Positions 7,584 to 16,435 of a stretch of DNA of 64,000 nucleotides are shown one piece after another. Positions within the stretch are counted from its first letter, which is position 1. Every line of letters starts with the position of its first letter. The notes under the pieces are model-generated. The model was not told the origin of the DNA, did not search any database, and saw only the letters and a list, made by a program, of their open reading frames with translations. The translations under genes were made by a program, and so were the position numbers. The stretch spans positions 1-64,000 of the forward strand of contig CAMDKI010000006.1 in the NCBI GenBank assembly GCA_945901065.1, read 5' to 3'. This DNA comes from Chitinophaga pinensis. Its GTDB lineage: Bacteria > Bacteroidota > Bacteroidia > Chitinophagales > CAIOSU01.

Positions 7584-10430
7584 CTATTGGGTAATAACGA
7601 GCTTAACAGTCTGTTGGTATGTACCTGAGCGCAATACCCCAATGTAGGTACCCGCAGCTAGGCTATTGCCTTGTGAATCTTTGCCATCCCATTTAATGGT
7701 ATGATTGCCAGCGGCCAGTTGTTGGTTCAACAATCGGTTCACTTGCTTGCCTTGCACATTATAAACATCCAAGGTTACCTTGTTGGTTGCATTGGTAACA
7801 AAACTAAAAATTGCTTCGTTCAACACTGGGTTTGGGTATACGCGCACGTTTAAACCAGGCTTTTGCACTTCGGCAACCGAAACATAGTCCTTATAGCGAG
7901 TGCTATATATACCCGCCCCATGCGTGGCTACTATAACTTTACCATCGTAGGCACGGGTTTGAATCATGTTTATAACCGAATTACCAAGGTTCTCCTCCCC
8001 TTCTAAGCGCCAATTGGTGCTAGCTCCGTTTAATGCAGTAGCACTGTATAAACCTGTTGTAGTGCCAGCGAAATAAACCGTGCTATCGTCCAACTCAATT
8101 CTACTAACCCACAATACCGCAGGGCCATTGCCGCTGCCATCGGGGTTCTCTTCAAGGTTACCACTAACATCTGTCCAGCTTTGTCCGCCATCGGTGCTAA
8201 GAAAAATGTTTACAATTTCGTAATTGCTCAAGCACACCAGCACATCATCGGCATCAGTATCGCTTACGCTTATAGCCGCCAAGTATCCGGCGGGAAAATT
8301 GCTACCAGTAATAATGCTTTTGGTAACTGTACCGCCTCCTTGCAAACTATCTAACCTGAACATTTTGCCTGTGCTCGAGCCATAGTATAGAACGGAATTA
8401 TCGCTTTTGCTCATGCCAAAAGCCGTAACCGAGCCATCAAAATTAGGATTGCCGGTGTTGGATGCATCAATACGTACCCAACCCACACTGGTACTATTGT
8501 ACTCATCGCCTACAACAGGGATGGATGCCAAATCGAGATTGCGCCAAACATAGGAGCCAGCCGATAAATACATCTGGTTGCCCGTTACCGGATCGAGTAT
8601 AAATGGGTTGATGAACTGAAAGCCTGTAGCCCCAGGTGGGTCAATGCGGGTAAGGCCTGTTACAGTGCCATTATCGGCTATAGTACACTTAAAGGTTTTG
8701 CCCGTTTGCCAAGAAAGATAGTAGTTGCCGCGCCCTTCGGTTAATGCGCAATAGGCACCATCGCCATACAACACGCTCGCCCAAGGCTGCGCGGCGCTGC
8801 CCGAATTGGTAAATGCCGTGCCGTTGTCTTGCATACCGCCTACAATATAATTACTGTTGGTTTGTCCAGGCTCCATGGCGGCAGTGTAAAACTGAGTGGT
8901 AATGTAGTTATTGTTCAACGAAATCCAATCCACAGAATCCTTAAGCACATCAGTGGTTTTGTGCAGGCCACCATCGCTTCCCGTGAAAAAAGTATTGGCA
9001 TTTGATGGCAAAAATGCAAAATGGTGCTGGTCGGGATGGTGGTTGGCATATACATAATCGGATGGAGTAATCGAATCGCAACGGTAGCCGCCTATCCAAT
9101 CGGTATTGGTGCTTGTCGCAAATCCATCGGTTGAACGATAAACATTTGTTCCGCCTAGCATTACCAAATTGCTATCTGTAGGGCTAATGGCCATGCACAT
9201 ATCATAGCCACCTTGCGAACTATATGGCGCAAAATCGAAGTCGTAGAAAAACTGGCATTGCCCGCCGGGCAAGTTTGCGGTGAGGTTGGTCCAATTACCC
9301 CCAAAAAAACTACCATCGCCCGATAGGTAGTTGTATTTCCAAAGTTGGTGTGTGTTTTGCAGTGCCAAAAAATACAAACGGTTCTCATCTTGAGGGGTTA
9401 CCGCTATCACTACCCTACCGAAGTTATTAAAGAAGTTAACAGGCTTAATTTGTGTCCAAGTATCACCTTGGTCGGCACTGCGCCAAATGCCACTATACGA
9501 GCGGTTGCCGCTAACTGCAGCATACAAAATGCCCGATGGCGTAATGCTAACACTCGTATAGCGCGCCATTTGCCCTGTCGATACAGTAGTGTCGCCACCA
9601 AGCACCGGCTCCCAGGTAGCACCGCCGTCTTTGCTGCGGTAAATGCCATTTATTACGGCAGCAAATACTACATCATTAATATAATCGGTGTGGTCAACAA
9701 CCACATCCCAAACAAAATCGAAATCGTTATTGGCGTAAAGGGTAGTTGGTGAATTGGATACGGTTGAGGGCAACAACTGCCAGCTTTGGCCACTATCAGT
9801 GCTCTTATAAATACCATTGCCACTTGCCTGCACCGTAGATGCACTAACAATAGCATAATACTCGCCCGTGCCATGGTACCAAATATTAGTTTTGCCCGTT
9901 CGGGTATCTTGGGCTATTGAAGTTACGCTTTGCAACTGCTCTGGCGTGGTGGTCTTGCTCCATGTTTGCCCAGCGTTGGCGGTGCGGTAAATACCCCCGG
10001 TAACACCGCCGGCAACTATTACATTCTCATTGTTTACATCAAAAGCAAAATCGCGAGTGCGGCCGCCAATATTACCTGGCCCTCGTTGGTTCCAAATGGT
10101 ACCTGTTGATGATGCATTTTTACTAGCTATTGATTGGGCAAATGCCAATTCCTTGGCTCTTATATTATTTGGTATAGTGCCCGTAATAGGATTTACCAAC
10201 CGGCTCTTCTCCCAATTCAATCGCGCATACCGGTCTTCGATGGTGCCAATACCTGATGGCACATGGGGCTCATTACTGTGACGTTTTTTTTTATGCTTTT
10301 GAGGCATCAACTCCGAAGTTTGGCTGCCCAGCACATGGTAGGTGCTTAATATGGCCTTATTGTAGGCTACCCAAATGGTGCCAATTATAAGCAACGCCCA
10401 AAAAATGACTACAGCTATACGTTGTTTCAT
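7584..10430 (-). CDS. Secreted VPS10/sialidase-type beta-propeller protein with T9SS sorting domain
   Basis: A 948-residue exported protein. The hydrophobic stretch after MKQRIAVVIFWALLI is a signal anchor or signal peptide, which is why I prefer ATG 10430 over the longer start at 10490. The body contains repeated Asp-box motifs typical of BNR/sialidase or VPS10-like propellers: STDSGQSWQLL, SKDGGATWEPV, SADQGDTWTQI and STDGGQSWTDV. The last about 85 residues (from VRVYPNPVLNEAIFSF) are a type A T9SS sorting domain with the YPNP and GTYIGVL strands and a basic terminal end, so it should cross the outer membrane through T9SS. No glycosidase active-site set could be assigned; adhesion or binding is an equal possibility. 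Confidence 0.9.
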   Translation of the reverse strand: MKQRIAVVIFWALLIIGTIWVAYNKAILSTYHVLGSQTSELMPQKHKKKRHSNEPHVPSGIGTIEDRYARLNWEKSRLVNPITGTIPNNIRAKELAFAQSIASKNASSTGTIWNQRGPGNIGGRTRDFAFDVNNENVIVAGGVTGGIYRTANAGQTWSKTTTPEQLQSVTSIAQDTRTGKTNIWYHGTGEYYAIVSASTVQASGNGIYKSTDSGQSWQLLPSTVSNSPTTLYANNDFDFVWDVVVDHTDYINDVVFAAVINGIYRSKDGGATWEPVLGGDTTVSTGQMARYTSVSITPSGILYAAVSGNRSYSGIWRSADQGDTWTQIKPVNFFNNFGRVVIAVTPQDENRLYFLALQNTHQLWKYNYLSGDGSFFGGNWTNLTANLPGGQCQFFYDFDFAPYSSQGGYDMCMAISPTDSNLVMLGGTNVYRSTDGFATSTNTDWIGGYRCDSITPSDYVYANHHPDQHHFAFLPSNANTFFTGSDGGLHKTTDVLKDSVDWISLNNNYITTQFYTAAMEPGQTNSNYIVGGMQDNGTAFTNSGSAAQPWASVLYGDGAYCALTEGRGNYYLSWQTGKTFKCTIADNGTVTGLTRIDPPGATGFQFINPFILDPVTGNQMYLSAGSYVWRNLDLASIPVVGDEYNSTSVGWVRIDASNTGNPNFDGSVTAFGMSKSDNSVLYYGSSTGKMFRLDSLQGGGTVTKSIITGSNFPAGYLAAISVSDTDADDVLVCLSNYEIVNIFLSTDGGQSWTDVSGNLEENPDGSGNGPAVLWVSRIELDDSTVYFAGTTTGLYSATALNGASTNWRLEGEENLGNSVINMIQTRAYDGKVIVATHGAGIYSTRYKDYVSVAEVQKPGLNVRVYPNPVLNEAIFSFVTNATNKVTLDVYNVQGKQVNRLLNQQLAAGNHTIKWDGKDSQGNSLAAGTYIGVLRSGTYQQTVKLVITQ

Positions 10431-10718
10431 AGGCAAACAAGAGGGACTATGGAATATAGGGTGTGCATAGTAAGTTAAAAAACTGCTCAATAATAACTAT
10501 AAAACTAAGCATTTTTAAAGAATCTTCGCTGCTGAATAAGCCCACATAGCTGGCTTAACAAAGAATTATTGAACCCCGCCCCAAACTTTTTTATCGATGG
10601 CGTAACCTTCCCTGTATCGATGCCGTAAAAGAGGGTAAGTTTTTAACAGCAAAATCTGGAACCCATGATACTGACTTCTACCGAAAACGTTTTTAAGGGT
10701 TACACTACAAGCAAAAAT

Positions 10719-11627
10719 ATGATTTCTCGATTTAAAATAGCTGCCCTATTGGTTGCAGCACTATTCAGCCTTAGCTTTTCAGCATCGGCCACTACCCATA
10801 CTATTTCAGGAAACGGAGATTATAATGATACCAAGCTTTGGAGCGCAGGCTACCAAGGCAACGTCATTTTCGAAGGCGATACCGTTATGCTCTATGGCAA
10901 CATTACCATGAACGTGGATGTAGTTGTCAAGGGAGCAATTTTTATAAAGAGCCAAGCGCGTTTTACCGGAAACAAAAACCTAGTAGTGATGGACGAAGGT
11001 TTAGTAATGAACAACGGCATGACCATTGTTGATGCTATAAGCAACCGTGGAACAGTATACAACAAAAGCATACTTGAAACGCACAAAGACTTTATAAATA
11101 CTGGCAAGGTTTTCAATAACCAAAGCATGGTGGTTGGTAATATTCTGGACAATGTAGGTAGCATATCTGGAAATGGTGGCCAACTGATTGCCAATGCTAA
11201 GTTTGTAAACAGCAAGTCAGGCCAAATACAAGGCAATATCGATGTTTGCTCTGCTAACTTTATGAACGTTGACGGTGGCAGCATCGACTCTACATTTGTA
11301 AGCTTCTGCGGCGCCCGAATATTCAGCGAGGTATACCTTACTGCAAGCATTCGCAAAGAGCAAGTAGTACTGAGCCTTTTAAATAGCGAGAACAAAAAAT
11401 TCCAGAAATACGAAATTGAGAAAAGTGTAGATGGCTTAAATTTTACCACTATCGCTTCGGTTGAAGGCAATAACATAGAAGATGTATCAAAAGCTTTCCG
11501 ATACAGCGATATCGATTTGAGCGCATCGGGCAAAGTAACTTACCGCATGACATTAACTAGCGAAGATGGTTCAGTGAAAATGATTCCAGCTGTAGAAATT
11601 GGAAACAACACACTGGCCGGACATTAA
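10719..11627 (+). CDS. Exported protein resembling a T9SS cargo but without the sorting domain
   Basis: A 302-residue secreted protein. I chose ATG 10719, since MISRFKIAALLVAALFS begins a clean signal peptide ending near ASA; the longer frame from 10665 only adds polar residues in front of it. The middle (about residues 40-200) has repeating short beta-strand units such as GAIFIKSQARF, NRGTVYNKS and NTGKVFNNQS, like a beta-helix. The end (VVLSLLNSENKKFQKYEIEKS, shown only in part: KYEIEKSVDGLNFTTIASV) matches the FnIII-like module that normally sits just before a T9SS sorting domain, but no YPNP segment follows. Function unknown. Confidence 0.82.
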   Translation: MISRFKIAALLVAALFSLSFSASATTHTISGNGDYNDTKLWSAGYQGNVIFEGDTVMLYGNITMNVDVVVKGAIFIKSQARFTGNKNLVVMDEGLVMNNGMTIVDAISNRGTVYNKSILETHKDFINTGKVFNNQSMVVGNILDNVGSISGNGGQLIANAKFVNSKSGQIQGNIDVCSANFMNVDGGSIDSTFVSFCGARIFSEVYLTASIRKEQVVLSLLNSENKKFQKYEIEKSVDGLNFTTIASVEGNNIEDVSKAFRYSDIDLSASGKVTYRMTLTSEDGSVKMIPAVEIGNNTLAGH

Positions 11628-11760
11628 ACGGCTTACCGTATACGTAAACCAGCCCCTGACAGATTGTGTAGATGGATGAGGGGATAAGAACTGTGAAGAA
11701 CGATCGTGGAAGAACGATGTGAAGAAAGGATTTGAGGAGAAAACAGAGGTTGGTTTTGAG

Positions 11761-11799
11761 CGACAAAAGCCGTTTCCTATTTAGGAACGGCTTTTGTCG
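11761..11799 (+). terminator. Terminator-like hairpin
   Basis: The arm cgacaaaagccg pairs with cggcttttgtcg, with an inner ttcc/ggaa extension and a one-base bulge. It lies 134 bases after the exported protein gene. The U-tract is weak (gtttg), so it may also be a processing stem. Confidence 0.6.
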
Positions 11800-11861
11800 T
11801 TTGCCTACAGCACGCAACATATCGAGTTAAAAAAACAGTGCAATGCTAATTTTATACTGAG

Positions 11862-11887
11862 CCAGAGGCGCAAGCCTTTGGTTTTTT
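11862..11887 (+). terminator. Rho-independent terminator
   Basis: Stem ccagaggc/gcctttgg with one G-U pair and a GCAA tetraloop, followed directly by six T. It is a second, better-formed terminator 62 bases after the first hairpin. Confidence 0.65.
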
Positions 11888-12100
11888 AGTCTTAAGTAAG
11901 GCCATTATCAACTTACCATTTACCATGCGTTGAAAGTTTAATGAAACCCCAATTAAAATACCTAGTAACACGGGTATGCTTGGATATTTTAAATGGTAAT
12001 TTTACGCTGTTAAAGTGCTACATTGCGTATAGGTTTGGTTAAATTAGCATTTCTGCAAACCAACTGATACGGGAGTTAACAAAAAACTACAGCTTTTACT

Positions 12101-14887
12101 ATGGGTAATTTCACACAAGACGATGTATTTGGAGGTCGTTACAAGCTAACCCGAAAACTAGGCATTGGCGGCTTTTCAGAAGTTTGGCAAGCAGAAGACG
12201 AAATGACAGAGGGTACTGTAGTTGCTGTAAAAATATATGCTCCCGAAAAAGGGCTCGACGAATATGGCCTGAAACAGTTTCGCAGGGAATACTCGCTTAC
12301 ACAGCCACTCAACCACCCGCACCTACTTAAAGCATCGTATTTTGACATTGCCGACGGTTCACCGTTCTTAGTAATGCCCTATTGCTCGAAAGGTTCGGTA
12401 GGGCATAAACTAATGGAGCACCAAGTGCTTGCCGAGCAAGAAATTGGTGAAATTGTTGCCCAAGTGGGCGATGGTTTGGCTTATCTGCACAGCAAGGATA
12501 TAGTGCACCAAGATATTAAACCCGACAATATCTTAATTGACAACGATAACGATTACTTACTTACCGACTTTGGTATCAGCAGCCGTATGCGCAGCACCCT
12601 GCGCAAGGCTACCACTACCAGTGGAGCACTCACCGTGGCTTATGCACCACCTGAAAGGTTCGACCAAAATCCTCAGAACACTGCTGCTGGCGATGTATTC
12701 TCCATGGGCGTAATGCTATACGAACTATGTGAAGGCGACGTGCCTTGGATGGGTTCGGGCGGCGTGTCGTTACTTTCTGGCTCAAAGCCACCTATTATCA
12801 GCGACAAATTTAGCGCTGAGCTAGCTAAATTGATTCAATCCTGTTTAGCGCTTCGTATGCAAGACCGCCCAACGGCAGCTCAATTGGCAGCCAGCGCCAA
12901 GCAATACTTGCACACTGGCAAATGGGATATATCTTTTATAAAAGACAATATTGAAGCGGATGCCCCTGCTTTTGCATCGAGTGGCAGGCGCACTGAGCGA
13001 CTGGATAGCATCCCTAGCATTTCGGCAACTGATGCGCCCAACACTGGTAACGTGCAAAAAGAAGCACCAATAAGCCAATCTGCACCCCAAAAACCTACCT
13101 CTGGCTCGGCCACCCGTGCCGACTTTGCTCCTACAGCGGAGAAAAAGAAAAGCAAAACTCCGCTTATTATAGGTGCCGTGGTTGCACTGCTGCTTATAGT
13201 TGGCGTTGGCGGATATTTCTTTATGCAGCAGCAAAAATCCGCAAAACTTAAAGCCCAATACGACCAATCTATTAACGATGCTAATACTGCATTGAGCAGC
13301 GATAAATTTGCCGATGCCAGAACTGCTTTCTTAGCCGCCTTGGAAGTGTACCCTGACGATGCAACAGCCAAAAGTGGTTTGCAATCAGTTGAAGATAAAA
13401 TCAAAGTTAAGTACGATGAAGCTTTCAGTGCAGGCAATACCTTACTCGAAGCCAAAAAGTATGCCGAGGCTATTGATAAATTTAACTTGGCACTCACCTT
13501 CAAACCTGAAGATAAAGAGGCTAGCGATAAAGTAGCTCTGGCCAATTATAGCATTGAGTTGGAAAAAGGTGATGCTTACCTTGCTGCCAAGGATTTTTTA
13601 AGTGCTAAAAATGCCTTTGAAAAAGCTTTAGGTTCTAAGCCTAACGATGCGTTAGCTCAAGGCAAGTTTGATGAAGCAAACAGGCAAGAAAAAGCAATTA
13701 GGCTTGCCAAAGTAAATGCCGAATTGATTGCTGGCGTAAAAAACGGCTCACCATCTCAAGTGAAGGATGCCTTAGCCGCTGGTGCCGATGCAACTGCGCA
13801 TGATGGTAAAACGCCGATATTGTTTATTGCCATAAAAGCAGGCAACCTGCAAATGGTAAAGGACCTAGTAGCTGCTGGCGCAAAGTGCAATGATAGGAGC
13901 GGTAGTTTGGTTGTTAGCTCAACCAGTTATGGTAGCCCGGCCGTATTAGCAGCTGGCACAAACAAAATGGACATATTGAAGTATCTAATTGAGAGCTGCA
14001 AAGCCCCTATAAACGATCAGGAATTTAACGCCCCAACTAATTCTTATAATGGTTGGAGCCCTCTGGGAGCAGCCGCTTCGTCGGGCTACTTGGATGTGGT
14101 GAAGTATTTGGTTGGCAAAGGTGCCGACAAAAACGTAATACAAGGCGCAGCAGGCTATACCCCACTTTTAGAAGCAGCAGAAAATGGCCACTACGATGTA
14201 GTTAAGTACCTAGTAGACAACAAGGCCGATATAACAATTGCTACCAAAAATGGTAAAGATGCTTATGAGCTTGCCAAAAGCTCAACCATCAAATCGTTAC
14301 TTAAGGAAAACGGATTGGGTAAGTTCACTGTTACAGATAATTTTAACAGCTACTCTAGCAGCGTGTTCTTCCCTGACCAAGAAAAGTATACCGATAGCAA
14401 CCGCGATGTGTACATTGCAGGAGGTAAATTGATATTCTTCTTGAAGGAAGATGTAGGCTCAAGCTATACTGAAGACTTGAACAATGTGGATGCGTTGCAA
14501 GATTATATCGTTGAGGCCGAATTTAGCCAAACGGGCACACAAGATCCACATGGCCTTGTGTTTGGCGGTAAAGGCAGTGGCGATAGTTACAGGGTGCTTA
14601 TCGACCCAAATGGCGGATATGTGGCCTTGAAAAAATACGCAAACGGGGACTGGAAGACCATAGTTGACTATAAGCAAACCAGTGCTGTAAACCAACGCAA
14701 TGGTGCTACCAACGTTATAAAAGTTGAGAAAAAAGGCACCTCAGTTGACATTTCGATAAATGGTACCAAGATTATTACCAACCAAAACTTACCACGATTA
14801 AATGGCAACACCTTTGGCTTCTTTTGCCAAACCATTGATACTAAGCTGACGGTTGATAACTTTAAGTTGGTTGGGGCTAGGAAATAA
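12101..14887 (+). CDS. Membrane Ser/Thr protein kinase with TPR, ankyrin and jellyroll-like domains
   Basis: A 928-residue Hanks-type kinase. Kinase domain (about residues 10-275): glycine loop GIGGFSEVW at 21-29, lysine K44 in VAVKIY, catalytic loop HQDIKPDN at 136-143, DFG at 156-158, and APPE at 182-185. The HRD arginine is replaced by glutamine, so it is a non-RD kinase. A proline, serine and lysine-rich linker (about 275-350) leads to one membrane segment (about 354-372). The outside part has TPR-like repeats (about 385-530), four ankyrin-like repeats (about 545-735, e.g. GYLDVVKYLVGKGADKN) and a C-terminal beta-sandwich of the DUF1080 or concanavalin type (about 745-928). It probably senses envelope signals and phosphorylates cytoplasmic targets. 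No partner phosphatase or FHA protein is adjacent. Confidence 0.9.
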   Translation: MGNFTQDDVFGGRYKLTRKLGIGGFSEVWQAEDEMTEGTVVAVKIYAPEKGLDEYGLKQFRREYSLTQPLNHPHLLKASYFDIADGSPFLVMPYCSKGSVGHKLMEHQVLAEQEIGEIVAQVGDGLAYLHSKDIVHQDIKPDNILIDNDNDYLLTDFGISSRMRSTLRKATTTSGALTVAYAPPERFDQNPQNTAAGDVFSMGVMLYELCEGDVPWMGSGGVSLLSGSKPPIISDKFSAELAKLIQSCLALRMQDRPTAAQLAASAKQYLHTGKWDISFIKDNIEADAPAFASSGRRTERLDSIPSISATDAPNTGNVQKEAPISQSAPQKPTSGSATRADFAPTAEKKKSKTPLIIGAVVALLLIVGVGGYFFMQQQKSAKLKAQYDQSINDANTALSSDKFADARTAFLAALEVYPDDATAKSGLQSVEDKIKVKYDEAFSAGNTLLEAKKYAEAIDKFNLALTFKPEDKEASDKVALANYSIELEKGDAYLAAKDFLSAKNAFEKALGSKPNDALAQGKFDEANRQEKAIRLAKVNAELIAGVKNGSPSQVKDALAAGADATAHDGKTPILFIAIKAGNLQMVKDLVAAGAKCNDRSGSLVVSSTSYGSPAVLAAGTNKMDILKYLIESCKAPINDQEFNAPTNSYNGWSPLGAAASSGYLDVVKYLVGKGADKNVIQGAAGYTPLLEAAENGHYDVVKYLVDNKADITIATKNGKDAYELAKSSTIKSLLKENGLGKFTVTDNFNSYSSSVFFPDQEKYTDSNRDVYIAGGKLIFFLKEDVGSSYTEDLNNVDALQDYIVEAEFSQTGTQDPHGLVFGGKGSGDSYRVLIDPNGGYVALKKYANGDWKTIVDYKQTSAVNQRNGATNVIKVEKKGTSVDISINGTKIITNQNLPRLNGNTFGFFCQTIDTKLTVDNFKLVGARK

Positions 14888-14904
14888 GCCGCTTAACGCA
14901 CTTA

Positions 14905-14949
14905 AAAAAAGAAAGGGGGCGAAGTTCATACTTCACCCCCTTTCTTTTT
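14905..14949 (+). terminator. Strong bidirectional-looking terminator
   Basis: The arm aaagaaagggggcgaagt pairs with acttcaccccctttcttt except for one mismatch, preceded by A's and followed by TTTTTA. It lies 18 bases after the kinase gene. Confidence 0.85.
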
Positions 14950-15059
14950 ATGTTATATTCTATAAGGTATGACTACACTTTTACGGCTTAGTAGTTTATG
15001 AGTTCACACTGCTCACACATTGCCCCCAATTAACCTGCTACTTAGATTACAGTTCAGCA

Positions 15060-15088
15060 TAAGCTCCTAAAAAATGGGGAGGAGCTTA
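15060..15088 (-). terminator. Possible weak terminator hairpin of gcdH
   Basis: Stem taagctcct/aggagctta (9 bp) with an 11-base loop, 45 bases after the gcdH stop on the minus strand. No good U-tract follows. Between it and gcdH lies a CAACCAAT-type degenerate repeat (about 15098-15132). Confidence 0.35.
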
Positions 15089-15133
15089 CTTATTAAACCA
15101 ATCAACCAATAACCAATTAACGAATCAACCAAA

Positions 15134-16345
15134 TTAACTAAAAGCATTAAACCCAGTAATATCTTGCCCAGTGATGAGCAAGTGAATGTCGTGGGTACCT
15201 TCATAGGTTATAACAGATTCTAGGTTCATGCTGTGGCGCATAATGCTGTAGTCGCCACTGATGCCCATACCGCCGAGTATCTGGCGGGCTTCGCGGGCTA
15301 TTTTAATGGCCATTTCAACGTTGTTGCGCTTCGCCATGCTTATCTGTGCAGGGGTGGCTTTGCCTTCGTTTTTCAAAACACCCAAACGCCAAGCCAAAAG
15401 CTGTGCTTTGGTTATCTCGGTAATCATCTCGGCCAATTTCTTCTGCGTTAATTGGAAACCCGCTATAGGGCGGCCAAACTGCACACGCTCCTGCGCATAA
15501 CGCAGTGCGGTGTCGTAGCAATCCAAAGCTGCACCAATGGCACCCCATGATATGCCGTAACGCGCCGATGATAGGCAGGAAAGCGGTCCGCGTAAACCTT
15601 CAACTTCAGGGAAAATATTTTCCTTGGGTACTTTCACATTATCAAACACCAACTCGCCAGTGGCGGATGCCCTAAGTGACCATTTGTTGTGTGTTGTTGG
15701 GGTACTGAAACCCTCCATACCACGCTCTACCACCAAACCACGTATTCGGCCTTGTTCATTTTTGGCCCATACTACGGCTATGTCGGCAAATGGGGCATTG
15801 CTTATCCACATTTTGGCACCGTTCAAAATCACATGGTCACCGGCATCCTTAAAGTGGGTTTCCATGCCGTTAGGGTTGCTACCGTGGTTAGGTTCGGTAA
15901 GTCCGAAACAGCCCATTAACTCACCAGTAGCTAATCTCGGTAACCACTTATGTTTTTGTTCTTCGCTGGCAAACTTGTAAATCGGGTACATTACCAACGA
16001 ACCTTGAACGGAAGCGGTAGAGCGTATGCCCGAATCGCCACGCTCAATCTCTTGCATGATAATACCGTACGAAATCTCATCCAATCCACCACCGCCATAC
16101 TCGGCAGGAATATGCGGACCAAAAGCACCAATTTCACCCAAACGCTTAATTAAATGGCTAGGGAAATCCGCACGTTGTGCATAATCATCTATAATTGGGG
16201 TAACCTCTTTCTTTACAAAGCTGCGGACAGCTTGGCGTATCAGCTTATGCTCTTCGGTAAGCAAATCATCTACACCATAATAATCATGGTGCTGGTATAA
16301 ATCGTTAAAGGCTTTCTTTTGGTGTTCCAGGGTATCTGTCGCCAT
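15134..16345 (-). CDS. gcdH: Acyl-CoA dehydrogenase, glutaryl-CoA dehydrogenase type
   Basis: A 403-residue FAD-dependent acyl-CoA dehydrogenase, the usual length. The sequence follows the GcdH subgroup, which oxidises and decarboxylates glutaryl-CoA to crotonyl-CoA in lysine and tryptophan breakdown. Visible family features are GCFGLTEPNHGSNP (about residues 145-158), the FAD-contact stretch RVQFGRPIAGFQLTQ (about 290-304), and the catalytic base glutamate in TYEGTHDIH (about E381). The arginine-rich ERGDSGIRSTASVQGSL near residue 100 is typical of this group. It stands alone on the minus strand with its own promoter at 16367-16395. The general family is certain; the substrate is inferred. 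Confidence 0.92.
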   Translation of the reverse strand: MATDTLEHQKKAFNDLYQHHDYYGVDDLLTEEHKLIRQAVRSFVKKEVTPIIDDYAQRADFPSHLIKRLGEIGAFGPHIPAEYGGGGLDEISYGIIMQEIERGDSGIRSTASVQGSLVMYPIYKFASEEQKHKWLPRLATGELMGCFGLTEPNHGSNPNGMETHFKDAGDHVILNGAKMWISNAPFADIAVVWAKNEQGRIRGLVVERGMEGFSTPTTHNKWSLRASATGELVFDNVKVPKENIFPEVEGLRGPLSCLSSARYGISWGAIGAALDCYDTALRYAQERVQFGRPIAGFQLTQKKLAEMITEITKAQLLAWRLGVLKNEGKATPAQISMAKRNNVEMAIKIAREARQILGGMGISGDYSIMRHSMNLESVITYEGTHDIHLLITGQDITGFNAFS

Positions 16346-16366
16346 AACTTTGTTTGTTTAATAAAA

Positions 16367-16395
16367 CAAAGTTAAGGAATTTTAGTTGCAGGCAA
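16367..16395 (-). promoter_or_regulatory. Bacteroidota-type promoter for gcdH
   Basis: On the minus strand TTG (16393-16395), 18 bases, then TAACTTTG (16367-16374), matching the minus-33 TTG and minus-7 TAnnTTTG consensus. It lies 21 bases upstream of the gcdH ATG. The box is also one arm of an imperfect AACTTTGTTT inverted repeat reaching the start codon. Confidence 0.65.
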
Positions 16396-16435
16396 CTAGT
16401 TAAGCCATTCAATTTGACTACTTACGTCCTTCAAA

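Larger units (their letters stand above)
11628..12100. other. Intergenic region with two terminator-like hairpins
   Basis: This 473-base gap holds two hairpins (11761-11799 and 11862-11887) and, before them, a short GAAGAACGATCGTG/GAAGAACGATGTG direct repeat around 11695-11724. From 11900 to 12100 it is AT-rich with no convincing gene. Antisense ORFs through it lack codon bias and any homology I recognise. Confidence 0.6.

Noticed and set aside
7584..10430. A sialidase assignment
   Set aside because: Asp-boxes are present but no catalytic set could be seen, so only a propeller-type binding or enzyme role is stated.
10892..11533. Antisense ORF of 213 codons over the exported protein gene
   Set aside because: It is a mirror of a real plus-strand gene with a signal peptide and regular strand repeats; its own translation is low in recognisable pattern.
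12880..13545. Antisense ORF of 221 codons in the kinase gene
   Set aside because: It lies opposite the linker, membrane helix and TPR part of a clear kinase and has serine- and alanine-rich noise only.
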